A stretch of 64,000 nucleotides of DNA, taken from positions 407,024 to 471,023 of the forward strand of contig NZ_JACYFS010000002.1 of NCBI RefSeq assembly GCF_014837145.1, written 5' to 3'. The stretch's first letter is position 1, and every line of letters begins with the position of its first letter. The position numbers were made by a program, and so were the translations under genes. Under the pieces are notes generated by a model. That model was not told the origin of the DNA. It did not search any database and saw only the letters and a list, made by a program, of their open reading frames with translations. This document shows positions 19,901 to 27,822 of the stretch, piece by piece. This stretch comes from Chryseobacterium caseinilyticum. Lineage in GTDB: Bacteria; Bacteroidota; Bacteroidia; Flavobacteriales; Weeksellaceae.

Positions 19901-21480
19901 GAGAAACCATGATTTTACCATTGAAAGTTGAAGAGAAAGGATTTCCACATTATTTTTCGATCATCAACAATAAAAACGAAACCTACAAAATTGATGTTCC
20001 GGAATATGTGAACGGAAGTTTTATGTCTTCATATTATGTGTATCAAAATTCGGCTTTGCAGATGTTTGAAGATCTGGAAAGACTTAAAAGAGAACCTCAC
20101 GGCTGTTTTGAGCAACTTTCATCAACTGTCTATCCGAATATTTTCATTCTCGATTATTTAAAAGCGACAAAAAAAATTGATGCAAATACAGAATCTACGG
20201 TCATCAGAAATCTGAAAAAAGGCTATCAGAAAATGCTGTCGTACAAAAATAAGGATGGTGGCTTCTCCTATTTTGGCTCTACTGAATCTGATGTTGCTTT
20301 ATCAGCTTTCGCTCTGCTGGAATTCAGAGATTTAAAGAAATATGTGAATGTTGATGCGAAATTAACTCAGAATCTTACCTCATTTATTTTGTCTAAAAAA
20401 GGTGCAAACGGACTCTTCGAAGTTAGAAAAGAATATGAAAGAAAGACTGCTTACTCCGAATATTCATGGTCACGAAATATGTATGTTCTGTATGCCTTGT
20501 CAAAACTCGGTTTTAAAAACGAGTTGCTTCAGAACTACGACTACAGCTTAAAGAGAGTTTTGGCAACCAAAGATTCCTATCAGCTGGCGCTGATGGCAAA
20601 TACAGCAAAAAATTTAGAGAAAAATGAAGATTATAATACTTTACTCAATATCTTAAATCAGCAATACGAATCGAAAAATGTGAAGTCCCAGACCACATTT
20701 ACAGGATCCGGAGGGATTTCTGCCAATGCAGAAACGCTTTCTCTGTACATGATGGCACTGCAAAAAAATGAAAAGACAAATCAACTGAAAATTGCTGAAG
20801 CCGCAGATGAATTAATTAATTTTAATGGTTATTACGGTTTTGGCTCTACGCAGGCAACTGCTTTAGCTCTAGAATCGCTCTCCGTTTTCTTTGCGAAAAA
20901 TGAAAAATTATTTGGAACCGAAAGACCGACTATTACAGTAAATGGTGCTGTTGTTTCAGACAAAAATATCAGTTTTTCATCTGCTTTCAGAAAAGGTGAA
21001 AATGATTTGAAGGTGGGATATTCGAGTAAAAAAGGTCTGCCTTTTAAATTAGATTATCAATACTACACTTTAGAACCTCCAAAAAGTGAAAATATTCCGG
21101 TAACACTTGAAGCAAAACTGAAATCTGAAATTTCAAAAGTAGGAGAGACCAACCGGATGACGGTAACTGTAAAAAATAAAATCAACGGAGATTTACCGAT
21201 GACGACAGCAAAAATCGGAATTCCTGCAGGTCTGACTTTACAAAATGCTCTGCTGAAAGATATGGTCGATAAAAAGCAGGTTTCTTATTATGAAATTTTC
21301 GATAATTATCTGGTTCTGTACTGGGAACACTTTGATGCGAATGAAACGAAAACTGTCAATTTAGATTTAAAAGTAGAATTTGCGGGAGAATATACAGGGA
21401 AAGCAAGTAATGTGTATCTTTATTACATGCCTGAAGCTAAGTTTTGGAATGAGGGAATTAGGGCGAAGATTGAACCTTAA
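16957..21480 (+). CDS. Alpha-2-macroglobulin-like protein with an inserted TonB plug
   Basis: 1507 residues. A signal peptide (ending LKAQQ, about 25) is followed by MG/MG2-type domains (about 26-530), a carboxypeptidase-D-like domain (about 545-620), and a SusC-type plug at about 669-790 (VVVTGAMNRKSDLTSAV, IKIRGSRTLTGG, LVVIDGVI, SALFGSQGANGAIIVTS). The macroglobulin core then resumes (EALYWNPILETDKNGKAQIE), with the thioester motif GCFEQ at 1049-1053 and an alpha-toroid region after it. Macroglobulins trap proteases through bait cleavage and a reactive thioester. The plug lies at about the place of the bait region, just before the A2M/MG7 domain. Coupled to the plugless barrel gene. Function inferred. 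Confidence 0.85.
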   Translation: MKSRFTLYISLLIFILMSFSLKAQQKFSDFKKEKTYIQTNHVFYKPGEEMYFKIYVVQAENQLPADQSKVVNFELLDPSGTVVKKDKYAITNGHAEGYFYFGNDMKGGIYKLRAFTDWMQNETGKNVFEKEITLQKIVSPRILIKLDFPKKGYGAGDEVLADFSMRSLSNLPIPFYEANFTVMHQGEKINEGTFITDKEGKYLLKFKLPAVLKSSDALLNIKIDFDGFTESISRNIPIVLNNLDLKFMPEGGTFINGIEQNIAFKVLDEFEKPVDAVLGIYNQNHQKLTEVSAYNFGMGSFYLNPKNDETYYAKVLKPENINQIYPLPTAKNDGIVLNLKKENQIISLKINSTSERNVVISGNFREKEIYSKNLSLKKGLNQIEISEKELPIGICRFTVSENNLPLAERIVFVNENRQMKVKVTPVKKNYLPREKAVVNIETTDENNQPIPANLAVSVVDDKLWTYADDKQNHIQSWLLLDSELKGKIERPQFYFDRKEEKATKSLELVMLTNGYRYFEMIPEVEKTGKYKYLPEKRNPIYGIVEDENKKPVAAEVYLYSGNSLKKQITSDNGLFYYSDLNAGEGNRVIAKALQPKKEVKIRLLSYKLQINPLEKQNLKNIDVEDVIKEAEIKEKSQNINQGIESLIKSNPSVNSRSDTLSTDKYVGEVVVTGAMNRKSDLTSAVKTIYSTEISDNNIISSLAGKVPGLEIMPTNSGSGTYDIKIRGSRTLTGGTSPLVVIDGVISTSAILKQLPPSIIESVTTLLGLQGSALFGSQGANGAIIVTSKSNRSGKISFDISPKSHFFILHIPSDSLTNYAYSRNFAYPEYKTTSTTYRHDYREALYWNPILETDKNGKAQIEFYQSDANSAFRIMTEGISAKGLIGRDETTYAAQSLISIDAKIPQYLTRTDQMTIPVVIKNNSAETRNLKLNVIVPNHIKLMRADSLITLKPLESGRLFVTMQTDKLISSNIQFAVKSGDFRETMILPLKVEEKGFPHYFSIINNKNETYKIDVPEYVNGSFMSSYYVYQNSALQMFEDLERLKREPHGCFEQLSSTVYPNIFILDYLKATKKIDANTESTVIRNLKKGYQKMLSYKNKDGGFSYFGSTESDVALSAFALLEFRDLKKYVNVDAKLTQNLTSFILSKKGANGLFEVRKEYERKTAYSEYSWSRNMYVLYALSKLGFKNELLQNYDYSLKRVLATKDSYQLALMANTAKNLEKNEDYNTLLNILNQQYESKNVKSQTTFTGSGGISANAETLSLYMMALQKNEKTNQLKIAEAADELINFNGYYGFGSTQATALALESLSVFFAKNEKLFGTERPTITVNGAVVSDKNISFSSAFRKGENDLKVGYSSKKGLPFKLDYQYYTLEPPKSENIPVTLEAKLKSEISKVGETNRMTVTVKNKINGDLPMTTAKIGIPAGLTLQNALLKDMVDKKQVSYYEIFDNYLVLYWEHFDANETKTVNLDLKVEFAGEYTGKASNVYLYYMPEAKFWNEGIRAKIEP

Positions 21481-21505
21481 ATAAAAAAAATATTTAAAAT
21501 ACTGA

Positions 21506-21528
21506 AACCTTTTTCAGTTTGTGCATCT
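21506..21528 (+). promoter_or_regulatory. Candidate ECF sigma promoter before the VWA lipoprotein gene
   Basis: AACCT (21506-21510) and TGCATCT (21522-21528), spacer 11, lie 26 bases before the ATG at 21555. It matches the pair upstream of the sigma gene and would place this gene in the same regulon. A short CTGAAA/TTTCAG hairpin overlaps it. Confidence 0.42.
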
Positions 21529-21554
21529 ATAAATAAGAGGAAAATTATAACACT

Positions 21555-23507
21555 ATGAAAAAAATAAATATTATCATTTTAAGTTTGATGATTTTACAAG
21601 GCTGTAAAACAGCAAATACATCAGATACAAAGCCACTGAGTGTAAGAAAAGATAAAGATCAGGATAATGTTCCTAATAAAGTTGATCAATGTCCCGAAAT
21701 TGCTGGTCCTGCTGAAAATAACGGCTGCCCATGGCCAGATACTGACGGTGATGGAATTGTCGATAAAGATGATGCCTGTCCTACGGTTGCGGGACCGGCA
21801 GAGAATAACGGTTGTCCGTGGCCTGATACAGATGGTGATGGTATTTTAGATAAAGATGATGCCTGTCCCACAGTTCCCGGAATGCCTGAATATAATGGCT
21901 GCCCGAAACCAAAAGCAAACGTTGCTTATGAGATTGAAAGTTCACTAGAAAATGTTGCGGTCACTGGAGCACAGAATAAGCGTAGTAAGCTCTCAAAACC
22001 TGTAAAACAACCAAAATCTGCTACAGATAAAAAAGTTTATGGAAAGAAAATAACAACTATTAAAGGCAAAAAAGGAACTCATCTAATCAGTAATACAGAT
22101 GAAGAATACAATTCCTTGGTTGAAAATCCTTTTGAACTAGCTAAAAATCAGTCGGTTTCTACATTTTCAATTGATGTTGATAATGCATCTTATTCTAATA
22201 TCCGAAGAATGATCAACTACGGAAGCAAAGTCGATAAAGATGCCGTGAGAGTAGAAGAAATGATGAATTATTTTAAGTATGATTATCCACAACCCAAAAG
22301 TAAAAAACCATTTTCGATCAATACAGAATACAGCGATTCGCCATGGAATCCCAATCATAGATTACTAAAAATCGGCCTTCAGGGAAAAAATATTGCGATG
22401 GAAAATTTACCAAATTCCAATATTATTTTTTTGATTGATGTTTCAGGATCGATGAGTGACGAAAATAAACTTCCTCTTTTAAAATCTTCATTTAAATTTC
22501 TATTAGATCAGCTGAGACCTCAGGATAAAGTGGGAATTGTAGTTTATGCAGGAAGTGCAGGTACAGTTTTAGAACCAACTTCGGCAGCAGAAAAAGAAAC
22601 TATTTTGAAAGCTTTGGATCAACTTCAAGCAGGTGGAAGTACAGCAGGAGGGGCGGGAATTGAATTGGCTTATAAACTGGCTCAGGAAAATTTCATCAAA
22701 GGAGGAAATAATCGTGTTGTTTTGGCAACAGACGGCGATTTTAATGTCGGAATTTCATCTGAAAAAGGGCTTGAAACTTTAATCGAGGAAAAAAGAAAAA
22801 CCGGAATTTTCCTCACCTGTCTCGGTTACGGTATGGGAAATTATAAAGACAACAGACTTGAAACTTTAGCTGATAAAGGAAATGGAAATTATGCCTACAT
22901 CGACAATCTACAGGAAGCCAATAAGTTCCTGGGAAGGGAATTCGCAGGAAGTATGTACACAATTGCAAAAGATGTAAAGATTCAGATCGAATTTAACCCA
23001 AAATTTGTAAAGTCTTATCGGTTAATTGGTTATGAAAACAGGAAATTAAGAAATGAAGATTTTACAGATGATAAAATTGATGCTGGAGAATTGGGTAGTG
23101 GTCATACGGTAACGGCTTTGTATGAAATAATTCCGGTAAATGTAAACTCTGCATTCGCTCCGAAAGAAAATAAACTAAAATATTCTTCGACAGTAAATAA
23201 TCAAAATTTTGCTGAAGAATTGGCGACCGTAAAATTCAGATACAAAAAACCAGACGGTGATGTAAGTACAGAAATCATAGAAGTAGTTAAAAACTCACCC
23301 GAATTATTGGAGCAATCAAGTCCGGACTATAAATTTGCCTCCGCTGTTGCTTGGTTCGGATTGGTGTTAAGAGAATCAAAACTGATTAAAGAAAGGGATT
23401 TAAATAAAATTGAAGATCTTGCAAAAGAAGGAAAAAATAAAGACGAAGAAGGCTTCAGGTCAGAGTTCATAAGACTTGTTCAAAGTTATAAAGCAATTCA
23501 AAAATAG
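21555..23507 (+). CDS. VWA lipoprotein with thrombospondin type 3 repeats
   Basis: 650 residues. Lipobox LQGC gives a lipidated C17. Residues about 34-118 hold three calcium-binding thrombospondin type 3 units ([15 protein letters not shown] and similar), a common OM-lipoprotein spacer. At 134-145 stands [13 protein letters not shown], the opening words of a SusC plug, but no plug follows. The rest (about 180-650) is a VWA domain with MIDAS DVSGS at 295-299 and the YfbK-type tail, very similar to the second half of the 850-residue fusion upstream. It has its own candidate ECF promoter. Probably a surface or periplasmic adhesion or assembly factor; unproven. Confidence 0.85.
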   Translation: MKKINIIILSLMILQGCKTANTSDTKPLSVRKDKDQDNVPNKVDQCPEIAGPAENNGCPWPDTDGDGIVDKDDACPTVAGPAENNGCPWPDTDGDGILDKDDACPTVPGMPEYNGCPKPKANVAYEIESSLENVAVTGAQNKRSKLSKPVKQPKSATDKKVYGKKITTIKGKKGTHLISNTDEEYNSLVENPFELAKNQSVSTFSIDVDNASYSNIRRMINYGSKVDKDAVRVEEMMNYFKYDYPQPKSKKPFSINTEYSDSPWNPNHRLLKIGLQGKNIAMENLPNSNIIFLIDVSGSMSDENKLPLLKSSFKFLLDQLRPQDKVGIVVYAGSAGTVLEPTSAAEKETILKALDQLQAGGSTAGGAGIELAYKLAQENFIKGGNNRVVLATDGDFNVGISSEKGLETLIEEKRKTGIFLTCLGYGMGNYKDNRLETLADKGNGNYAYIDNLQEANKFLGREFAGSMYTIAKDVKIQIEFNPKFVKSYRLIGYENRKLRNEDFTDDKIDAGELGSGHTVTALYEIIPVNVNSAFAPKENKLKYSSTVNNQNFAEELATVKFRYKKPDGDVSTEIIEVVKNSPELLEQSSPDYKFASAVAWFGLVLRESKLIKERDLNKIEDLAKEGKNKDEEGFRSEFIRLVQSYKAIQK

Positions 23508-23514
23508 AGATATA

Positions 23515-23545
23515 AAACAGACATTTACACAGATGTCTGTTTTTG
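23515..23545 (+). terminator. Rho-independent terminator
   Basis: AAACAGACAT pairs with ATGTCTGTTT, then TTTG. It marks the end of the VWA/macroglobulin region. Confidence 0.78.
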
Positions 23546-23557
23546 TTTAAAATAAAC

Positions 23558-23575
23558 TTTCAAATATTATTGAAA
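23558..23575. promoter_or_regulatory. GbsR-type operator, copy 1
   Basis: TTTCAAATATTATTGAAA, an inverted repeat TTTCAA-n6-TTGAAA. Its right arm could also serve as the TTG -33 element of the promoter whose -7 box is at 23592-23599. Near-identical sites precede the genes at 24225 and 24646. Confidence 0.6.
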
Positions 23576-23591
23576 ATTCAAAAACTATTAT

Positions 23592-23599
23592 TATATTTG
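23592..23599 (+). promoter_or_regulatory. -7 promoter box for the GbsR gene
   Basis: TATATTTG, a clear TAnnTTTG box, 19 bases downstream of the TTG in the operator arm and 25 bases before the start codon. Confidence 0.6.
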
Positions 23600-23624
23600 T
23601 AATAGAAATTTTAATAAAACTAAG

Positions 23625-24128
23625 ATGCAACTTTCAGAAGCCAAAGAAAAATACATCCAAACCTGGGGAACATTCGCAACGAGTTGGGGAATCAACCGGA
23701 CAATGGCGCAGGTTCACGCTCTGCTTTTGGCCAACGGAAAACCACTTTCCACCGATGAGGTAATGGAATTGTTACAAATTTCAAGAGGAAACGCCAACAT
23801 GAACCTCCGGGCACTAATGGATTGGGGAATCGTGAAAAAAGAGTTCATCAAAGGCGACCGGAAAGAATATTTTACTGCAGAAAAAGATGTCTGGTTTTTG
23901 TTTAAACAAATTACGAAAGAACGTAGAAAGAGAGAAATTGAACCGGTAGTTGCTTTTCTGGAGGAATTAAAAAATATAGAAGACAACGATTCTGCAGAAG
24001 CTAAAGAATTTATCAAACTGATGGATGATTTCAGCAGTGTGACCAGCAAAATTAATAATATTATGGATCTTGCAATCAAAAGCGATGATCACTGGCTGGT
24101 AGGAAAAATCACCAACTTATTGAAATAA
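23625..24128 (+). CDS. GbsR/MarR-family transcriptional regulator
   Basis: 167 residues. A winged helix-turn-helix (about 20-90) has ALLLANGKPLSTDEVMELL, recognition region ISRGNANMNLRALMDWGIV and wing GDRKEYFTAE; a helical dimerisation tail follows. This is the GbsR branch of the MarR superfamily. An inverted repeat overlapping its own promoter indicates autoregulation, and the same repeat before two downstream genes marks its likely targets: small membrane proteins. In other bacteria GbsR senses choline, but nothing here ties it to that ligand. Confidence 0.9.
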   Translation: MQLSEAKEKYIQTWGTFATSWGINRTMAQVHALLLANGKPLSTDEVMELLQISRGNANMNLRALMDWGIVKKEFIKGDRKEYFTAEKDVWFLFKQITKERRKREIEPVVAFLEELKNIEDNDSAEAKEFIKLMDDFSSVTSKINNIMDLAIKSDDHWLVGKITNLLK

Positions 24129-24153
24129 AAAGGACTTCAAAATCCCTTTTTTA
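24127..24153 (+). terminator. Weak hairpin terminator after the GbsR gene
   Basis: AAAAAGGA and TCCCTTTTTT can pair around a short loop, with a T run. Confidence 0.45.
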
Positions 24154-24165
24154 TTTCGAATTAAC

Positions 24166-24183
24166 TTTCAAAAATTACTGAAA
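24166..24183. promoter_or_regulatory. GbsR-type operator, copy 2
   Basis: TTTCAAAAATTACTGAAA, one mismatch in the right arm relative to the other copies, followed by TATAGTAA. It is upstream of the membrane protein gene at 24225. Confidence 0.55.
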
Positions 24184-24224
24184 GTATAGTAAATAAAATT
24201 TCTGAACTGCTAAAAATTTAAATC

Positions 24225-24590
24225 ATGAAACTCAAAATTTTAGTTACAGAATTGGTCTTTCAAATTTTATTAGGTATTGGAAGTACTCTGTGTGTTACTT
24301 ATCAATATTTACAAAATGATTTTCTTCTGGCATTATTCTTTATTGGAGTTGGTAATTTATTAGGTTTTTTTATCAGACTTTCTATAGTTGAAAGCCCATT
24401 CAACAAATATTATTTCTACGGCATTGTAGTATTTTTCGTCATGACTTTTGTGCTCTACAAATTTGATTTTGGCGAAGAAATTATATTTAAATTTTTGGGA
24501 ATCGGTGGTGTACTTTTCAATTTGTATTATCTGATTTACGGATTTATCAACATTAAAAAGTTATCAGACGAAACAAAGATTAATCACTAA
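24225..24590 (+). CDS. Small membrane protein, GbsR-linked
   Basis: 121 residues with four predicted membrane helices and a short basic tail (NIKKLSDETKINH). No family is recognised with confidence; its shape resembles the pair at 25499 and 25907, though similarity is weak by eye. The GbsR-type operator 42 bases upstream and the GbsR gene before it suggest regulated expression. No catalytic motif is visible. Confidence 0.75.
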   Translation: MKLKILVTELVFQILLGIGSTLCVTYQYLQNDFLLALFFIGVGNLLGFFIRLSIVESPFNKYYFYGIVVFFVMTFVLYKFDFGEEIIFKFLGIGGVLFNLYYLIYGFINIKKLSDETKINH

Positions 24591-24611
24591 TCTTTTTTAT
24601 TTAAAAATATC

Positions 24612-24629
24612 TTTCAAAAATTATTGAAA
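24612..24629. promoter_or_regulatory. GbsR-type operator, copy 3
   Basis: TTTCAAAAATTATTGAAA, a clean TTTCAA-n6-TTGAAA site ending 16 bases before the ATG at 24646. TATAATAA follows, so a bound regulator would cover the promoter. Confidence 0.6.
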
Positions 24630-24645
24630 CTATAATAACTATAAA

Positions 24646-24990
24646 ATGTTTAACATTATTTCATACATTATTTTCCTCACCATCACCTCGTACATCACGG
24701 TTGATGTGGGCAGAAGATGCTTCAACTCAGGGAAACTGTATCTGGAATATCTCATCAAGGACAAAGATTTCTGCCTCACCGTCAATAGAATTCTGCTCGG
24801 AAGTTACTACTTAGTTAATTTGGGTTATATTTCCATCAGTTTGAGTTTCTGGGGCACAGTTTCAAGCATCGAAGAATTGCTGTACACTGTTTCCAACCGC
24901 ATCGGAACCATCGTTTTAATCCTTTGTGCATTACATTTTATCAATTTGTTTACACTTTATATTCTAAGAAAAAAATTAACAATAAAATAA
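24646..24990 (+). CDS. Small membrane protein, paralogue of the next gene
   Basis: 114 residues with three or four hydrophobic segments. The pattern TVNRILLGSYYLVNLGYISI, then a segment with an acidic residue and an S-x-x-IG motif, then LCALHFINLFTL, recurs in the following 133-residue protein, so the two are tandem paralogues. The stop codon is 6 bases before the next ATG. A GbsR-type operator lies immediately upstream. Function unknown. Confidence 0.75.
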   Translation: MFNIISYIIFLTITSYITVDVGRRCFNSGKLYLEYLIKDKDFCLTVNRILLGSYYLVNLGYISISLSFWGTVSSIEELLYTVSNRIGTIVLILCALHFINLFTLYILRKKLTIK

Positions 24991-24996
24991 ATTATC

Positions 24997-25398
24997 ATGA
25001 CAGCAACCATCCTTACTCAAACGTACAATTTTTCAGCGTACATGATTTACCTGCCAATTGTAATCACACTTACCGTGCTGGTTTCACAGTTTCTGTTTAA
25101 AAATTCCAAAACCTTTATGATTGATATTTTTCATCAGAAACAGGACATCGCTATGGCAACCAACTCACTTTTCAAAATTGGATTTTACCTTCTCAATCTT
25201 GGTTTTGCCCTTTGTATCATTGAATTTTTTCAGATTGAAACTGTTGAAAGACTGGTCGTAGCATTAAGCAAAAAAATCGGCGGATTCTCTATTTATTTAG
25301 GAGTGATGATGCTTCTAAACTTGTTACTTTTCTTAAAAGGTCGCAAACATGCAATGAATAAAGACAAAGTGCAAACTGAAGAAATTTCTCAACTGTAA
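24997..25398 (+). CDS. Small membrane protein, paralogue of the preceding gene
   Basis: 133 residues. Membrane segments are near 16-36, 63-83 and 105-121; the motif LFKIGFYLLNLGFALCIIEF lines up with the same region of the 114-residue protein upstream. The tail is charged and cytoplasm-like (GRKHAMNKDKVQTEEISQL). It is in one transcript with the preceding gene (6-base gap). Function unknown; a two-subunit membrane complex is possible. Confidence 0.75.
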   Translation: MTATILTQTYNFSAYMIYLPIVITLTVLVSQFLFKNSKTFMIDIFHQKQDIAMATNSLFKIGFYLLNLGFALCIIEFFQIETVERLVVALSKKIGGFSIYLGVMMLLNLLLFLKGRKHAMNKDKVQTEEISQL

Positions 25399-25415
25399 TT
25401 TTAAAATTTAATATA

Positions 25416-25487
25416 ATGAAAAATCTAATCGTTCATCTGTTCCTCATTTTTTACTTCGGAGGAAAAACGAAGAGAATTAACTTTTAA
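25416..25487 (+). CDS. Possible 23-residue small ORF
   Basis: ATG to TAA encodes a short peptide, half hydrophobic (LIVHLFLIFYF) with a basic end. It sits in the 100-base space between two membrane protein genes. Length alone makes it doubtful; it may be a leader or chance frame. Confidence 0.2.
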   Translation: MKNLIVHLFLIFYFGGKTKRINF

Positions 25488-25498
25488 GGTTAAACGCC

Positions 25499-25876
25499 AT
25501 GAAAACTTTGCTGAAAATTGATTACTACGTTCAAATTACCGTGTTCTTCGGATATATCATCTTTGCTTTGATCAATTCACTGTTACAGAATGGATTTGTT
25601 CAGGTTTGGTTTAAATTTTATTTCGTGGTCGGAGGATTCCAGCTGGCTAGCTATTTTGTTAAGATCATTCTGGGATTCTGGAAAGACCTTTTTATCAAAA
25701 TTTATGGAATAATGATTTTACCAATTTGGCTCGTACTTTTGCTTGAAAAATTTTATATCACTATTGACGCGCTTTTTATAATCCCGTTTTATGGCTTGTT
25801 AACCAGTCCTGTCATGGCCTTTTTTTATCTGTTGTATTGCCGGGATAAATTAAAAAATCCATTATTAAAGCTTTAG
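25499..25876 (+). CDS. Small four-helix membrane protein, paralogue of the next gene
   Basis: 125 residues with four hydrophobic segments. It begins MKTLLKIDYYVQI, almost the same as the next gene's MKTILKIDYKIQI, and has a matching FQLASYFVKIILG segment where the neighbour has LQVASMIVRLIMN. The pair therefore arose by tandem duplication. No known family is recognised. It lies within the GbsR-linked block of membrane proteins. Confidence 0.75.
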   Translation: MKTLLKIDYYVQITVFFGYIIFALINSLLQNGFVQVWFKFYFVVGGFQLASYFVKIILGFWKDLFIKIYGIMILPIWLVLLLEKFYITIDALFIIPFYGLLTSPVMAFFYLLYCRDKLKNPLLKL

Positions 25877-25906
25877 TCTGTAGTCCAAAATTTAAAACAA
25901 ATCTCC

Positions 25907-26290
25907 ATGAAAACTATCCTGAAAATTGATTATAAAATTCAGATTTTTGGATTTATAATTTTACTTTTAGGTTTTGCTGTGCAAGGTTTTGTCACTAAAG
26001 AATTCCTTATTTTTATTAGAGCATTTCTATACATATCCCTGTTACAAGTGGCAAGCATGATAGTACGATTGATAATGAATCGCAAAAATGGACTGTTTTT
26101 CTATTTTTATCTGCTGTTTTCCTCTTCTTTTTGGATGTATATTCTGTACGAAAATTCAAAGTTTAAATTTTTGCATTTACTAGAAAGTATTTGGCTCCAG
26201 CTGAGCATTTACACCGGATTTATTTATTATTATTTTTTAATATGCTATTTATTTTATCTGCACAAATCAGTAAAAAATCAGAAAACTTAA
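25907..26290 (+). CDS. Small four-helix membrane protein, paralogue of the preceding gene
   Basis: 127 residues, very hydrophobic, aromatic-rich (Tyr, Phe). The N-terminus and second helix match the preceding protein. The gap is 30 bases, so co-transcription is likely. No function can be assigned; together with the desaturase downstream the block hints at membrane composition or fluidity. Confidence 0.73.
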   Translation: MKTILKIDYKIQIFGFIILLLGFAVQGFVTKEFLIFIRAFLYISLLQVASMIVRLIMNRKNGLFFYFYLLFSSSFWMYILYENSKFKFLHLLESIWLQLSIYTGFIYYYFLICYLFYLHKSVKNQKT

Positions 26291-26445
26291 ATTATAAAAT
26301 CAAATTGCTGTGTTCAACCATGATTATAGAATATTTTAAAAGATCTAAGATTTGAAACCGATCTGTCTTCCAGCCATTTCAGAGATAATTTTGGAATGAA
26401 TGTGTTGTATGTTTATTTAAGATTAACCTTTAAAACTCAAAAAAA

Positions 26446-27228
26446 ATGAATCATTTGGAACTGACAAAAAAAGTTGAGTGGAAAGACCTGCGCTCTCTTT
26501 CAACAAAAGAGATGTTGATTGAAAACAACATCAGTCTGCCTTGGCTTTTAATCTCCTTATTTTTCGCATACAAAGGATATTACTGGGCAGCGCTTCCGTT
26601 TTCCGGATTTTATTTTCTGACCGCTCTGAGGCAGGTTCACAACGGCTTTCACAATTCATTGGGCACAGGAAAATTCCTGACCTGGCTGTCGATGTATTTA
26701 AACAGTATCTCAATGTTGGCATCGATTCATGCTGTAAAATTTAATCATATCAGACATCATAAATATTGTCTTTCCGATGACGATTATGAAGGGAAATCTG
26801 CTTCAATGAAATGGTTTCAGGCGATTTTATACGGCCCGAAACATATGTTTTTAATTCATTGGATGACTTTTAAACTGGCAAATAAAAACTATAGAAGAAA
26901 TTTGATTTTTGAGTTGGTTTCAATTTTAGTTTTTATTTCTGTAGCACTCTATGTTCAAATAGATTTCCTGTTGTATCATATCGCAGTTATGTTTTTCGGA
27001 GAACTTTTAATGGCATTTTTTGCAGTCTGGACGGTGCATCACGATACTCACGACAACCCAAATATTGCAAGAACCCAACGTGGATTCTGGAAAAATAAAT
27101 TGACTTTCAGCATGTTTTATCATATGGAACACCATCTTTTTCCCGCTGTACCGACCATCAAATTACCTGAACTGGCAGAAAGAATAGATAAAGTTTTACC
27201 GGAACGGAGTAAAAAACAAACGTTTTAA
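26446..27228 (+). CDS. Fatty acid desaturase
   Basis: 260 residues. The three histidine boxes that bind the di-iron centre are present: HNGFH (65-69), HIRHH (101-105) and HMEHH (226-230), with additional HHDTHDN at about 196. Hydrophobic stretches between them give the usual four-helix membrane topology. The enzyme inserts a double bond (or hydroxyl) into lipid acyl chains using oxygen and ferredoxin-type electrons. The C-terminal box HxxHH followed by LFPAVP is typical of DesA/ketolase-like members. It follows the GbsR-linked membrane genes and precedes SRPBCC and DUF2071 genes; regiospecificity unknown. Confidence 0.9.
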   Translation: MNHLELTKKVEWKDLRSLSTKEMLIENNISLPWLLISLFFAYKGYYWAALPFSGFYFLTALRQVHNGFHNSLGTGKFLTWLSMYLNSISMLASIHAVKFNHIRHHKYCLSDDDYEGKSASMKWFQAILYGPKHMFLIHWMTFKLANKNYRRNLIFELVSILVFISVALYVQIDFLLYHIAVMFFGELLMAFFAVWTVHHDTHDNPNIARTQRGFWKNKLTFSMFYHMEHHLFPAVPTIKLPELAERIDKVLPERSKKQTF

Positions 27229-27241
27229 AACAAACATAAAA

Positions 27242-27284
27242 GTCCCAACGGGACGGCATAATAGAGGATAGGATGCAATCCTAT
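27242..27284. repeat. Two small intergenic hairpins
   Basis: GTCCCAACGGGAC (27242-27254) and ATAGGATGCAATCCTAT (27268-27284) are both perfect inverted repeats with 3-base loops, back to back after the desaturase gene. The second has no T run, so they are not ordinary terminators. Confidence 0.55.
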
Positions 27285-27328
27285 CAACAAATGTCAGTAT
27301 CATTTCATCAATTTAAAAATTAAAATCA

Positions 27329-27778
27329 ATGTCCACAATTCATTTGGAAACCTTTATCAAAGCCGATATCCGCAAAGTTTTCGATCTGGCAAGAGACATA
27401 GATCTCCACCAAAAATCCACTTTCCAAACCGGAGAAGTGGCCATCGCTGGCCGAACTTCAGGTTTGATTGAATTGGGAGAAACAGTAACCTGGAGGGCAA
27501 AACATTTAGGAGTTGTACAAACCCATACGTCAAAAATTACAGCAATGGAAAAGCCGTATCATTTTACAGATATTATGCTGAAAGGAACTTTTAAATCCTT
27601 TAGACATCAGCATATTTTCAGGCAGGACGGCAGCAACACAGTGATGACAGATATTTTAGAATTTGAATCTCCCTTTGGAATTTTTGGTAAATTGTTTAAT
27701 TATTTTTTTCTGAAAAATTATATGACTAAATTTCTCATCGAACGCAATAAATTGATCAAAATCACCGCTGAACAATAA
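27329..27778 (+). CDS. SRPBCC-family (START/Bet v1-like) protein
   Basis: 149 residues. The helix-grip fold starts IHLETFIKADIRKVFDLARD and runs through VTWRAKHLGVVQTHTSKI and DILEFESPFGIFGKLFNYFF, as in SRPBCC cyclase/dehydrase proteins that bind hydrophobic ligands in a deep pocket. Cytoplasmic, no leader. The ligand is unknown; lipid or polyketide handling fits the neighbouring desaturase and DUF2071 gene. It ends right before a CTCAAAT heptamer repeat leading to the next gene. Confidence 0.85.
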   Translation: MSTIHLETFIKADIRKVFDLARDIDLHQKSTFQTGEVAIAGRTSGLIELGETVTWRAKHLGVVQTHTSKITAMEKPYHFTDIMLKGTFKSFRHQHIFRQDGSNTVMTDILEFESPFGIFGKLFNYFFLKNYMTKFLIERNKLIKITAEQ

Positions 27779-27780
27779 AT

Positions 27781-27822
27781 CTCAAATCTCAAATCTCAAA
27801 TCTCAAATCTCAAATCTCAAAT
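27781..27822 (+). repeat. CTCAAAT heptamer, six tandem copies
   Basis: Six exact copies of CTCAAAT end 2 bases before the DUF2071 start codon. The repeat occupies the place of a ribosome binding site. Copy-number slippage would change the spacer but not the reading frame. Confidence 0.9.
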
